From Rhynchospora pubera (Eukaryota > Streptophyta > Magnoliopsida > Poales > Cyperaceae), in contig CM051463.1 in NCBI GenBank assembly GCA_028095005.1, forward strand, positions 60,488,251 through 60,552,250: a DNA stretch of 64,000 nucleotides. Reading direction: 5' to 3'. Shown here in pieces: positions 38,881-51,300 of this stretch (positions are counted from its first letter, which is position 1; every line of letters starts with the position of its first letter). The notes below the pieces were generated by a model, which was not told the origin of the DNA, ran no database searches, and worked only from the letters and a program-made list of their open reading frames with translations. A program made the translations under genes and the position numbers.

Positions 38881-39194
38881 CTAGTTCTCTCTCTCTACGT
38901 CTCTATCCCACTGCTCTTCCTGTCTCCATGAGAAACAAAATGAGGAAATGAAGAATTAAGAAGAAAAATTGAGAATTAAAAGAAAGAAACTGAAGAGGCG
39001 CCGAGGCAGTAAATGAGGAGTAAATGAAAAAGTTAATCACGGAAAAGAAACCGAAGCTACGGAACGAATAGGATAAACGGTTTAGATTAAAAACTTAAAA
39101 AAAAACAACGGATAGGATCTGTTTTCGGTGTTTGAGTGTGTCTTTGCTTTAAAATTCGCACAAATAATTCACGCAGATTATATTATACTATAGA

Positions 39195-39565
39195 TTTACA
39201 GCGCAATGAAGTCTTTTTCTGCTTCTTTCGATTGTTTTTTTGTTTCTTTTATCCTTGCTTGTTATTAACGAAAAAAATGTTAACTTCTCGTAAGTAATAT
39301 CCAGTCAACATTATTTAATTTTTTTATCAATTTTCGCACATAGTCTTTCAAATGTAAAATATTATCACAGCCAACAACTCATATAATTAAAAAACTTTTT
39401 TGAGATGAGATGTGATAAATGTTATTCAAGGAGGTCGACCAGTTTTTTTTTTTTTTTTCTATTTAGCAGGAGTAATGATGACAATATCGAGATAAATTGA
39501 AATCTTCTAATTATTTTCCTTATTAATTCGTATGAGTGTTTTTCTAACCGTGCTTATAATTTATA
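39195..39565. other. Spacer between the two Helitron-like segments
   Basis: 370 bases of T- and A-rich DNA without a gene or repeat that I recognise. A run of 18 T near 39443. Confidence 0.4.
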
Positions 39566-42500
39566 CTAGGGGTTTAATCGAGCTTCGCTCGATATTTGAA
39601 TTCCTAATAAAATAAAAATGTAAAGTGAGAATTAATATTTTTAAAAGTATGGATTTTATAATTAATTTATATAAGAATTTTTGTTAAATATTAATAGTAT
39701 GGATTTCACTGGGAGCAATCTAATTTTCATAATTAATGTTTATTTTGTAAGATTATGTGAATACAATCACATGTAAAAGATGAAATTAATCATATTAAAA
39801 AGGGAAATTATTAAAAAACGTCAAAGCGTAAGAAGGCAAGAAGTGTGTGGGGGGGAAAGTTGCAGATTTGTTGTGCTTCACAAAGTTAATACGAATAAAA
39901 GGATATGTCTGAGAAAGTCTTAAATTTTCTGCTATGACTTAAGGGCACCAGTTATGGAAATTTATTTTTAATTAGTTTTTATTTTTTAGATTTAATTTAA
40001 TTATTTTCATTTTTAGATGTATATGTATGTTTTTAGTTATGTAAAAGTTTAATATGTACTTCATTTAATTTGAGATTGTAGAGGTCTATATATGATATAA
40101 GTTTCATTGCCAATAACATTTGACACGTATGTTATTAAGAAACTATATTTAATAATTTATTAAGAAATTTATAGGATAATGTGGCCATTTAAAGCGCAGA
40201 GATCTGATATACAAACAAACAAAACAATAATTTGGAGCAAAACCGTGGATAAAAAAAATGAATTACCGTCGACATGGAATATATCCAAAAAAATACTATA
40301 AATTTTCTTTCTAATATCTTTGGGGAAAGACTTGTACAAATATAATTTCACTTATTCCTATTATATTGTATGTTTTTTCCGTTGATATTTTATTTCTGGA
40401 TGGCAATAATCTTAGGCTTTTTAGATTCAGTGTCAAGCTCAATTTAATTATCTTATTACTTATTGTCAGCTTCTCTTGCAGTCCTTCCTACCTTTCAATA
40501 ATGTGGAAAAAATAAAATTAGCGGTTAACAATTACAATTGCATCTAAAACAAATAAAAATATATTTTCAGCTTTCATCACTACCTTACATTATATATTAA
40601 AATAAAATAAAGGCTAAAGTACCTATCCGAAATCATCAAGTTTGAAGTGAATAGTTTCATATTTATTTATTAACCTAAACTCTCTGTTGGCCTTTATAAT
40701 TTTTTGCAGCTTATTTTTTTTACAAATCAAACCCTTTTGAAGCATAATGACGAATGTTTTCAACTATATTTAAGCTCTCATGCTTGATTATTTTGCTCAC
40801 ATTAGACAATGAAGACAGTTTTTACATAGACCTACTGAGCGTATGTGACCGATATCTACTTCCAAGTACAAAACTCCGCAAATTACATCCATCAGCCAAC
40901 AAAACTCGACACAACTGCATAAAATCTTACTATGATCACATTTTGCAAAAATAACCTAAGTGCACAAAAACCGCTGTTTTGCACAACATCTCTTTTCTTG
41001 TGAGATAGATAAATAGATTGTGTTTTTTCAGCTGTCATTGAGCCATCACCTCTTGCCCTCTATTGTGGTAGCACTGCCCCTTGCATCGTCTATAAGGATG
41101 AACTTTCAGTCATAAGATCCGCACTTCTTCATCTATTCGTTCGTATCTATATTTATTTAATCATAAATTTGATTTCAAATTTCTATATGGGGACGAAATG
41201 AAAAAATTTTATAATACCATAACCTGACTCAATAAAGAGAGGCAAAAAAGAGCAAATGAATTGATTAATATTCAAACTTGACATCACTGAAAGGAAAAGA
41301 TACCTCATCGAAATCTTAACCTCACTGAATTTTTTTTTATTCTTCTTATGATTATCTGATTTCTCAAATATGCTCAAATCTTAAGATGAAATTTGTCATA
41401 TGTTATTCGCAATTAAGAAAACTGGCAAACTTAGACTTAATAATTGTATATGTATGTACAGTCAGGGGAATCAAGGATCCTCTAGTATACTTAACTAAAG
41501 CCATGGGACAGGTCATGGGTGTTACATGTTATGTTGGATCATGAGGAATCTAGATTAACTAAAGCTGACAATGCAGAGGCCATTACCAGTAATCATACTT
41601 GAATTATTACACCAAATAGATTAGTATTTGTCAGACCAAATTAGTGATTTCCACTACTTAAGAAAACTGATCCGTGTTCTAGCACATAGTACCAAACACT
41701 CAACCCTATATCTAACAATCGTTTATATTTAAGAAAACTGATCCGTGTTCTAGTAATCTAGTATACTTACCAATCTATATTTATGTTGAAGCAAGGGCTT
41801 AATTGAATAAAAGAGGTTTTAGTAAGTGTAGAATTTAAATTTTCATCGCCGTGCAAATACAAACAACAGTGATATCATTTTCAAATGAGCTAACTTTGGG
41901 TGGCAATTTGCAATAAAATTGTCCTTGAAAGTTTCATCAAATAATACTAAATAGTACCTCCAGAGGTAGAAGTAATCGCGTAGGTCAAGTGTTTGTTTTA
42001 ATACCCCATTAGGCCAGCTGTAACATCTATGCTTAAACTCCAATAGTGAGGGCCGCACCCATACATCTTTATCACAAAATATAATTGAGTTGATGCTTTA
42101 GCTTGGATGCTTAATCAATTTATACCTTCCCAATTATAACACCATCATCTGAAAGAAAGTAGACATAAAACTTAATCAAGACAGACAAACAATGACACAT
42201 GTATCACCGTTAGTGTCTTAGTGATATATAAGAGGTGCTGGTATTCAAGACATGGCACATGAATATAAAGTTTATGACTTAAATATTCAAAACATGTTTC
42301 TGACATTAGTTCCTGTATTTATGAAACATTAATTTACTTCTTTCATTTTAATTTAGTTTATATACATTATGTGCATGCTCAACATGAGGTTCAAATTGCA
42401 ACTTATGTCATAAGCGAGTTTCTTCTTATTGATTAATAATGAATACTATGTAATATTGATTATCTAATATTATGTAATATTAGATAATCATTAATAAAAT

Positions 42501-43983
42501 GAAAGAAATTCTAAACCATCACTGATTATTTATTTGATAAAAATTAAAGAGGTGGTATCACACTTAGAAAAGAAAAAATCAAACACAATGGGTTCATCTT
42601 CCACTTCCTGTTGTACTGAAAGAACATTGATATAAAATTCTAAGGACATCTCATGTCAGAATATTGGTCTAAAAAATAAATTAACAAAACAAAGAATATA
42701 CTCAACAATAAAAAAATCATGGCAAGAAAAGTAGCACATTAACACTAAAAGTTCAGTTCAATGCATATATGTTTATAATTTTTCACAAACAGTTGAATTG
42801 TACTTACAGTCTTATAGAATTTACCTCAGAAGGAAAATGACAGTATAGAAGGGGCTGAAGCAAATATGCTACTCTTGTCCATGTTGCTTCATTTTGTCCT
42901 CTCTCAGCTCCCTTTAGCAAAATCTAGAAAAAATAAATTAGAAAAAAAAACATTGGGAAATACAACACCAATCAATGGAAACAGCAAAAATATTACAAAA
43001 CCTTGCAAAAATATAGCACCAATTGCAGATTGCCTCAATTCAAATCTGAAAATGACAAATCTATAATCCAAAGAGAAATAAAAAGGGAGAAGAATTGCTG
43101 ACAAAAATTCACTTCTCACATAAGCATTTCTCATCACTACATATAATAGCTCAAGATACGCACCAATAAGTAGAAATTAATGCAAGCAATGTTTAGCTAG
43201 AAAAATTAAAAGGTGGTTTACAAATTGAAAGATCGACTATTACTGTCATCCACATCTAACAAATTGGGTTTATTGATTTCTGCGTTAGTTTTGCAATAAG
43301 TAAATTGTGATTGAATCCCAAGATTTTGACCAATAACAATGTCAAGGAAAGCAAATAATTTTCAGATTCAGAGATGGAGCGAGAATCATGCCTGAACTCG
43401 ATTTTCACATTGATTCTAGAAGTGACAGCTGGACAGAAGATTACTCCGAGGAAGTGCGGATCAGAGACCGGAGGTGCAAATACAGAGGCGGAGCGGAGTC
43501 TAGATCGTTGTGACGGAGCAATCTAGTCCGCGATGCGACTGCGACGTGAGAGAGAAAGAGCGAGAGTGGCAGAGTAGAAGTCAAGAACTTATCTATGCCC
43601 GAGCGTGGTAGAACGCTGGGAGGGGACGGGGTAAGAGGGGAGGAAGGGGCAGCGGGAGAGGCATTGAGACACCGATGATAGAGAAGAGGGAAGATGGAGA
43701 GGCGGACCAAGCGATGGGTTAAGAGAGAGAGCACAGATCAGAGATGAAAGAAAGAGGCGACTCCAAAATAAAATTTCTGTGGCAAAAAATAATGCAGTCT
43801 GAACAAAACGGGTTTCAGATTGAACATAAAGTAAAGGCAACAAAGCAACACAGAGTACAATAGAATAGGTTATGCATATTGGATTGAATCAGAGCGAAAA
43901 ATCGGATGACGCTGATGTCGTGTCGCGCGGTTGCTAACTAAAATTGAACTCCGACTCCCACATGTTTTTATTTATAATACTGA
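39566..43983 (-). mobile_element. Candidate non-autonomous Helitron
   Basis: The minus-strand 3' end is a perfect 7-bp stem (ATCGAGC, loop GAA, GCTCGAT), then seven bases, CTAG and T. A candidate 5' end is at 43983 (A, then TCAGTATTATAAATAAA). No target-site duplication is expected for Helitrons. About 4.4 kb, no Rep/helicase frame. The right part (42385-43130) matches 37115-37690. A 27-bp direct repeat around AAGAAAACTGATCCGTGTTC lies at about 41658 and 41728. The 5' end is less certain than the 3' end. Confidence 0.45.
42385..43130 (-). pseudogene. Second copy of the unrecognised gene-fragment block
   Basis: Homologous to 37115-37690 over several hundred bases in the same orientation. The exon-like core at 42905-42826 reads NEATWTRVAYLLQPLLYCHF in one frame and ends at a GTAAAT donor-like site, against EATSIARAFLLQPLADYH in the other copy. 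Conservation of the frame around LLQPL in two diverged copies suggests it was once coding. Parent gene not recognised. Confidence 0.4.
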
Positions 43984-44185
43984 TATGTAATTAAGTATTT
44001 AACACAACCCTTAGAATTAAATTTAAATATTAACTATGACATTTGACATGCATAGTTTACGGAAAATAAAAATAGTAAATTTTGACGAAAACTGAAAAGT
44101 TGTCTCATTTATAACTTTTTTAACGGTTCGCATTTAATGGTATTTGATGAAATATGAACGATACAGATTATATTAAATTTAATTA

Positions 44186-44430
44186 AGGGTTAATTAGTTT
44201 TATGCCACTGTAAAAATTTGAAATTAGCAAAACGCCATCACTAAATGACAAATTAGTTTTATGCCATTATAAAATAGTAAAAATTAGCTTTATGTCATCG
44301 ATAAATTGATTTGCCAATTTTACCTTTTTAAATATGCTACTCTAAAATTTTTAAATTAGAAAAATGTCATTATTAAATGACAAATTAATTTTATGTCACT
44401 GTAAATATTTAAAATTAAAAATGCCATTAA
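44186..44430. repeat. Interspersed repeat (copy 2 of 2)
   Basis: Same ordered phrases as 9209-9500 (TTAGTTTTATGCCACTGT, CATCACTAAATGACAAATTA, GATTTGCCAATTTT). An inverted fragment with GGCATAAAATTAAATTTGAC and CAGTGGCATAAGG is at 45750-45790, so the two could be ends of one larger TIR element; no duplication was found. Confidence 0.65.
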
Positions 44431-44732
44431 CTAATTTTTTATTGTATAAATCAAAATTTTCAAACTCTGCAACTTGCACACTTTTACTAACATATGTGGT
44501 TTGTATTCCTCAAGTGATGCAATTATTCCAAATTATAAATAAATAATATATTTTGTGTGGTATATGTTAAATAATAATATACGTGTATTAATATTGAAAC
44601 ATAAGAGCCATATCATGCACTTATTTCTTATGTATAACTCTTTATATTCCTGCTGCACACATACAAAATGAAACTAAACTATAGAAGATGATAAATATAT
44701 TCATCAATATCGTGTTAATCGGACTATTAAAT

Positions 44733-44759
44733 AATATATATATATATATATATATATAT
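44733..44759. repeat. AT dinucleotide microsatellite
   Basis: An uninterrupted run of about 13 AT units. Confidence 0.95.
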
Positions 44760-44839
44760 GTTCATATAAGAACGGAACTAACTAAAGAAAAAGAAAGATT
44801 TTCATTTTTTTTCTTTCCATAAGTGCTCTTTTTTTCTTA

Positions 44840-45711
44840 CACTGTGTTTGGTTCACATAAGAGGAATGGAAAGGAAAGAGAAATATTAGAGGGAAAGGAA
44901 TGGAATGGAAAGGGAAGGAAATTATTCAATGGTTGCATGTTTGGATGATCATTGAAAGGGAAAGGAAAAAAAAAATTCCTTCCCTTCCTAATTTCTGTTT
45001 GGATGATCTATTTCAACAAAAGTAAAATTAGATAATTTAACGACAAATGACCATTATAACCTTCAACCTATATCTGTATATTCAAATAATAAAATGCTAA
45101 AAATTAAAGATTACAAAAGTAACAAATTAATACTATTAAAATTTAAGAACGCCAAATTAACTAACGACAAATTAATTAATCACAAATATCTATTATACTC
45201 TTGAATGTATGAATGTGTTTCCAAAGTACATGTATATTTTAAGCAAGTATCATCGGTAAAAGTTGAATGCATACCAGTATATTGGATTATTGGTAGAGGA
45301 TATATTGTGAGTCCCGATGCACCTTCATGTACCCCGTGTTAAAAATCAAGATTTGGGCTTTTGGAGTTTTGGGTACGAAGAAACAAAGAATAAAGTAATT
45401 ATTATTTTTTTTAAACACTAAACCGAAGTATATAAGTATAATTATAGTCCCATTTGATGAAGGACAGGTCGTACTCGTACGCCAAGAAGGGTACGTACGT
45501 CAATGAGCACAGTAGCGATTTTCTTTTCCCTCCATTCTCCGCCGATTCGGAGGGGACAAAAATTATACAGGAGGGAAATTTACAAGGGGAATGTCTCCCC
45601 TCCGTAAAATATTTTACTTCTTGATTCCCTTTCATCCAAACAAGCACAATCGCTGAATTTTACCTCATGTCCCTTTCCTTCCCACCCATTACCGTCATAT
45701 CAAACACAGTG
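44840..45711. mobile_element. TIR element with CACTGTGTTTG ends
   Basis: CACTGTGTTTG at 44840-44850 and its exact complement at 45701-45711. Inside each end the sequence is rich in GGAAAGG or CCTTTCC in inverted relation. The ends resemble hAT or PIF/Harbinger MITEs; flanks do not show a clean duplication. Its ~870 bp have no supported gene; the minus-strand frame at 45411-45647 is not recognised. Confidence 0.6.
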
Positions 45712-46377
45712 GCATATCTCTAATTAGCTATATTTTGGGAGGAATTAATGGCATAAAATTAAATTTGACAATATTACAGTGGCATAAGGAATGATTGTGA
45801 TTGTTCAGGGATGAAACGGTTTTGAAAAATTAATTAGTTCACGGTACACTCCTAATAACATGCCGAGCAGTAAAACTTTTATTGCTATGTTTTTGTCTCA
45901 ACGAATTATAGCATCAGAAATATTTTTGTCAGAAGATGACTTAAACTTGTGAAATTATTGCTCAGACTTTATTCCAGGTTATATATACGTGCTCAAGCTG
46001 TTCATATTAGACTCTGTAATTAAAAATTAAATATTTTTTCTTATTAATGCTTTTTTAACTAAACATGGTCGTAGATCTCTTATTAATACTTGTATCACGA
46101 ATCGAATCAGTAATTAAGATACTAAGATTACTGCACCAATTTGAATTATTTTGCAGATAAAGAGAATTAAGTTTGTAAATTATTTTTTAATCATGTCACA
46201 TTATTTGTGGATTCATTCGTGAGACACATTTCTTTTTTGAAGATAATTCATTCGTACAGCATTATTTCACTCACTCCATTTATTTGACTTTTGGAATTTT
46301 ATGTTTTCTCTTTCTCTGCTCAGTTCCTTTTGTTATAATAAATAAATAATGGACGGGAGAATTTCGTTATCATTGAT
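45712..46377. other. Intergenic, no gene seen
   Basis: AT-rich DNA with the inverted repeat fragment at 45750-45790 described under 44186; nothing else recognised. Confidence 0.5.
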
Positions 46378-46523
46378 GCTCCGTTTGGATGGGTGCAAGA
46401 ATAAGAGAATAACTTCTTTTTACTTTCAGATTTATTATAAACAATCCAAACTCTTCACAAAGTTACACACTTCCCAATACTTCTTCCCTTATTCTTCTTA
46501 TTCCCACACCATCCAAACGGAGC
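46378..46523. mobile_element. Tourist-like MITE
   Basis: Perfect 15-bp inverted ends GCTCCGTTTGGATGG / CCATCCAAACGGAGC. A possible 3-bp duplication TGA lies one base outside each end. 146 bp. The interior phrase AACAATCCAAACTCTTCACA is shared with the split element at 56273 and with 57741. Confidence 0.8.
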
Positions 46524-46594
46524 CTGAGATATATCTTTTTGTCCAGCCCTTTCACAGTGAAAAATCGGGGAAATAAAAAATTTTAGTACTTTTA

Positions 46595-46607
46595 GGGGCT
46601 CTTTGGA
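46595..46607. mobile_element. Tourist-like MITE, left end (split by copia)
   Basis: GGGGCTCTTTGGA, preceded by TTA (46592-46594), pairs with the end at 56418. The copia element at 46608-56267 separates this 13-base piece from the remainder at 56268-56418. Confidence 0.85.
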
Positions 46608-48361
46608 TGTTAGAGTTATGTCCTAGAAGTCAATAATTTAATGACTTAATTATTAGTTTATGTTTTGGATGATATTTTATCATCTGTTCCTAGGTTTATT
46701 ATTGACAGATCATTCAGGTTGAGGATCTGAATAGTAGATCTCTGTGGATCATTCTTTAGAATGACAATAATAAATCTAAACGGTCCATGATCTTGATAAT
46801 TAACAAGGAACATTAATTATCTTATAAGATTAGTATGCAAGTTAAGTGATGATTAAGTTCTACTAATCATAGGTAAAGAGTTACCAACTTAGTTGCATAT
46901 GTGTATGTTATGGAACATAGCACAGGACTTGACCCATCGAAATAAACATATGGATTGTGTTATGTGTCATTGTTTATTTCGTAATGATTTTGGTTCTAAG
47001 TTTGAGATGTTTATCTTTTCCACATGAGGATAGGTTCAATAAATATCGTCTACCGCTGATTCCCGATAAGGGCTGCTATACGGACTTTATTTATGTTCTC
47101 TTGAATTGTGCGGGGAAAAGCTAATCATCAAGAAAACCGTATGTCCCTCATTAATTCACTTAGTGAGTGACGATATCTGTTTGGGCCCCTTGATGGAGAT
47201 AGATTGTTTGCATGCAACTTTATACAATTATCTCTAGATCAAGAAACGTATAATCTGCAAGAATGACACATTCCTATCTTGGATTATACGATGATATCGT
47301 GTGACATAAGAATCAAAATAGAGAAACATATTTATTCTCTTATGCAGGATTTAAATACTGTAGCAGTACACTATTTATGCGAATTGGGAATCGTAACGTG
47401 TTGCTAGATACCGCTTATGATTATTGGAATTAAATAGCGATTTAATTCCATGTCCAACTTAGCATAAATCCTCAAAGGGTCACACAAAATAGAGTTTTGA
47501 CCAAGACAATGCATTATTTATTTATTCGCAATAGTTCGTATTGCGGAAATATGATAAGTTGATTAATTAATTATATACCGTTATAATTAATTAAGTCAAA
47601 TGGATCATATTGAAATAAATTAATGTATTAGCTAATCCTAGAATAATTATTAATTAGTTAATAATTATTTTAGCTCGACATAATTTAATATAAATAGTTA
47701 TATTAATTTATTGGGCCAATATTTATGTATTAAATGTATAGCCCAATTGAAGAGCATTTGGAGTAGCTTCTAATTATGTGAATTAGAGGCCTAATTAAAT
47801 GAGATGAGAGGCCCATATGAGCCCATAATGTGGCCGGCCCTAGTGGTAGGTAGAGTGGCATTCTTGTAAATAGATGGTTGGTGGTAGGTAGGGATTGTGC
47901 ACTATATATAGAGATGTATAGATGCAAAATTGGACTAGCTCTCTTCCCTAACCCTAGCCGCCCCCTCTCTCCCTCTCTTGGCCGGCGCCACCTCACCTCT
48001 CTCTCCCTCCATTAGCTCATGAGTTGAGCATATTCTCTCCACCTATTAAAATGTTAATTAAGGAAGAAGAGAGAATACCTTGGATTAGCTTCGTTCTAAT
48101 CGAATCGCTAGCACGAATCGATTTAGACCTTGGTTAATCTCTAGGTGGACTCGAGGTGATTTGGAGACGAAGGAGAAGCACGCCATCGATTCCCATGCCG
48201 TAGGATCGAGCCCCGCGAATACAATTTCGCGGGAGGTATAAATTTCCACCTATCTCTTTGTGTTAACTTGGCTTTTGTGCACGATTCGTTGTGTGTGTTG
48301 TTTCGATGGCTTAATTAACTTGTAATTAGCATAAAAATCGAAAATTACACACTTACTAACA
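46608..48361 (+). repeat. 5' LTR of the copia element
   Basis: TGTTAGAG...ACTAACA, 1754 bp. It contains a TATA box-like CTATATATAG at about 47902-47911 followed by a pyrimidine-rich CTCTCTCCCTC stretch near 47960-48010, suggesting U3/R order. The minus-strand frame 47730-47996 recurs identically in the other LTR and is not a gene. Confidence 0.95.
47902..47911 (+). promoter_or_regulatory. TATA box of the copia LTR
   Basis: CTATATATAG, downstream of a long AT-rich U3 and upstream of the pyrimidine-rich leader; repeated in the 3' LTR at about 55808. Assigned by sequence and position only. Confidence 0.6.
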
Positions 48362-48362
48362 G

Positions 48363-48374
48363 TGGTATCAGAGC
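48363..48374 (+). other. Primer binding site, initiator tRNA-Met
   Basis: TGGTATCAGAGC one base after the 5' LTR, complementary to the 3' end of initiator tRNA-Met, the usual primer of plant copia elements. Confidence 0.95.
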
Positions 48375-51300
48375 ACATGGTCGTACTTAAGCTATTTTGA
48401 CACTTAATTAAGAGAAATTGGCTAATTAACAGATTAGTAGAGATGATGCGTTTGTTTGCTGTCTGGAAATGGTATTTTCTGTGTTGTTTCGCGTTTTTCG
48501 CTTTGATAAGTTCTCTGGAAGTTTTTTCCATCTACATGAAAGTTGTAGATCTGTGGATTGTGATTCTTTTGGCGTTAGATTCACATTTTTCTGAATTAGT
48601 ATGGATTTACTGTGAATAAAATGGCGACAGTGCGCAGAACCAGTTTCTGCTCGTACTGTCCTGTTTGAATGGCTTGAAAGATTTATATTTTGAATATAAG
48701 TACCAGTGTTCTATGGCTAGAAATAAAGAGGACTTGAAGCTCTTTCTGAGCATGTATAACTTGTTGCATGACTCGGATTAATTAGTGGGTTTTCAAGTAT
48801 GAAAAGGAAGATCTTGTCAGATCCAGTTTGTTGAGCAAATCGATTGTTCTAATAAACTGTACCAACTGAGAACTCCTTTAAAAATTCTGTTTAAATGGAG
48901 TTGTTCTATTTTGAGTTAGGATTCCAGGAAAATTAGTTTCATAATTTTTCGTGGATGTTTGGACCTTCAACTAGGTTAAAACCTTTCGATTGACAGTCTG
49001 TTCCAGTACAGAATTTGTTGATTGTTTAGGCTGTAACTTAATATTATTGAACTGAACTTGGTTGTTTTCTTTTCATGGATGGATAGCCTGTAGTTTAAAC
49101 AAGTTTTTCTATGTATATTGTATATATAAAAACTGGATAGAAGGTGGTCTAACAGACCGAATGGTTGAGAGGATAAGCTGAAAATCTCATAACGGTGTTT
49201 CGTGCACTTGTAAGAGAATTGTCATTTTTGATTCTCCCAGATGGTTTAAGATCTCTTCTTGAAATTTTTACTGGTAATCACAATTATGATAAGGAGCTTA
49301 AGTAATTTATTTGAGAATTTTTGGAGACCGAAAACTGTTGTTTTTGTTGGATTCCATTAGTTACGTTTTTTGGTAAATTACTGTTTTTCTAAGTATTCAA
49401 ACTAGTTGAAATTAATTAGAAAACTCCTTGTTTGATCTCCTTTCTGTTATGGGATGTTGAAAGAACTTTCTAAATGAATTTAAACAAGTTTGGTTGTTTA
49501 AAATTGAGGATTTGTACACGGAATTTACTTATAGCAAACGATACGCAAAGATGCTTGAAAATCGTTAATTGGAAACAAAGTTCTTGTATGTACTAACTTT
49601 GTTTTGTAGGTGGATAGTGGGTTTAGTATGGCTCAAGACTCAATGCCTTGTGGTTGTATTTGAATGCATGTGTGAATGTTTGTAATGCGGCCTTTGGTGC
49701 CATTAATTAATTAATTTTTGATTAATTTTTGATGTAACTTGTGAGGCTTGCATGCCCCTAAGGATAGGAAGGGAATAGGATGTTTTCACATGTATTTTGC
49801 ACCTTTATTTTATATAGGATTTAGATCCTTATAGAATTTAGTGGGAGGGCAAGGATTAGATTAGTTTTGCTCCATTGACGATGTGGCGAAACTAATGCAA
49901 GCGGGAGCCATACAAACCCACAACTATGAGATGCTTATATGTGATTGCTTGTGATTGCTATGAATTGTCATAGGCTAGGTATGGGTGTATGCTTACACGA
50001 CCACCAAACAAGTGTCATATGATTGATAGTCCCAACTAAAATTCGATTAAGTGAAATCGCCCTCCTTCTCTCTATCCCCTTCATGCCGATTGTCACTCAT
50101 GGCGCGGTCCGCCCAAGCGGACGTCATGATTGCCAATTCGGTAGTCGGGGTGCAAATAGCTAAGATTTGCAAGGAGCAAATAGTGAGAGGTTACTTTTCG
50201 ATGGACCCAACTAGAGTTTGGACATCGGGGCGAAGTTTGTAAATATACTTAGATATTCACAAACCAAGAATCATATGGAACGATATGATTGGTTGGAGAA
50301 CCTACCTTGTCTAATTAAGTAGGGTGATGTGCCATAGCAGGCTCTACTTGATGAAAACCGGGATCTTGGAAAAACCAACTACATTTGGGACATTAAATGA
50401 ATGTAGTGGGAGTTTTATTTGTTATAAATAAAACAATTGCATAAACTAATTGACCTTAAATTGATTTTGTTATAGATGTTTAAATTGTTAATTTTGTTGC
50501 GATCAATCTTTGAAAATTAACAAACTCGTTTCTAAAAGGTATTTACTTAAAGAAGTAATACTGATTCCTAAGACACGATATTAGTGAAAAGAAATTTGAG
50601 TGTGTCAATTCCCAAAACTTTCCTCAAACTACCCGAACGTAGCAACGCGATGATTGATTGACTTTTGGCGAAAAGTTCTTCAATAAAGTGTATGGCTAAT
50701 ATCCTCATTTGAAATTTCTAGACCTTTGAATTAGAGAATTCATATAGACTAGATTTAACTCGTACGCTCTTATCCACTTACTCAAGAAAGTGTTCTTGGA
50801 GAAAGTAGATATTAACTCCATCATTTATGATCGAGTATAAAGAGTATGAGTTGACAAAGAGATTCTTCTTTTATACATGAACGTTTCATTGGCTTACAAA
50901 TCGAAAGATTTAAGTAGCTAATTGATAACTAGAGATATTGATCTCCGATATCAAGGATTATTGATATTGTCATACGATCTCTTCAAAATTATAAAGGATA
51001 TAATGTTGCCTTCTTCGCACACTTGTTGATGCAAAAAGGTAATTGGTTTAGTATTCAAGAAATACTTCTCCAAGGCACGAGTTGAAATTTCGAGACTCTT
51101 GATTGTGATTATGTATCACATGAGATGTTTCATTTGCCGTTTATTGGAGGCATTTTGAAAGGTTGTCCGAAATACCATGATTGTAATGCTTTAATCCTAA
51201 AGTGTATTTGTCGTTCAAATTATCTCACTATCTCTAATTTACACTAGTAACTTGATACTAGTTCATATGCTCGCATTTGACGAAATGTGTTAGCAATGAA

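Larger units (their letters stand above)
17040..39194 (-). mobile_element. Candidate giant Helitron-like element enclosing the satellite
   Basis: The 3' type end at 17040 and a 5' type end at 39194 (minus strand: A, then TCTATAGTATAATATAATC) are in the same orientation. The right part (37115-38880) is homologous to part of the neighbouring element at 39566-43983, which has the same kind of 3' end. No Rep/helicase was seen, so it would be non-autonomous. The 172-bp array and the Mutator-like element would lie inside. Two independent broken elements would explain the same observations, so this is a hypothesis. Confidence 0.3.

Noticed and set aside
41843..42058. 71-codon minus-strand frame with FKHRCYSWPNG
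   Set aside because: Looks somewhat protein-like, but has no recognised domain and no second copy to support it; left as unproven.
43441..43843. Arg/Ser/Leu-rich minus-strand frames near the right end of the second Helitron-like segment
   Set aside because: Overlapping low-complexity frames in a GA-rich stretch; no match to the ATG-led block of the other copy.
47730..47996. 88-codon minus-strand frame, also at 55636-55902
   Set aside because: Lies inside the copia LTR and repeats identically in both copies; no domain.
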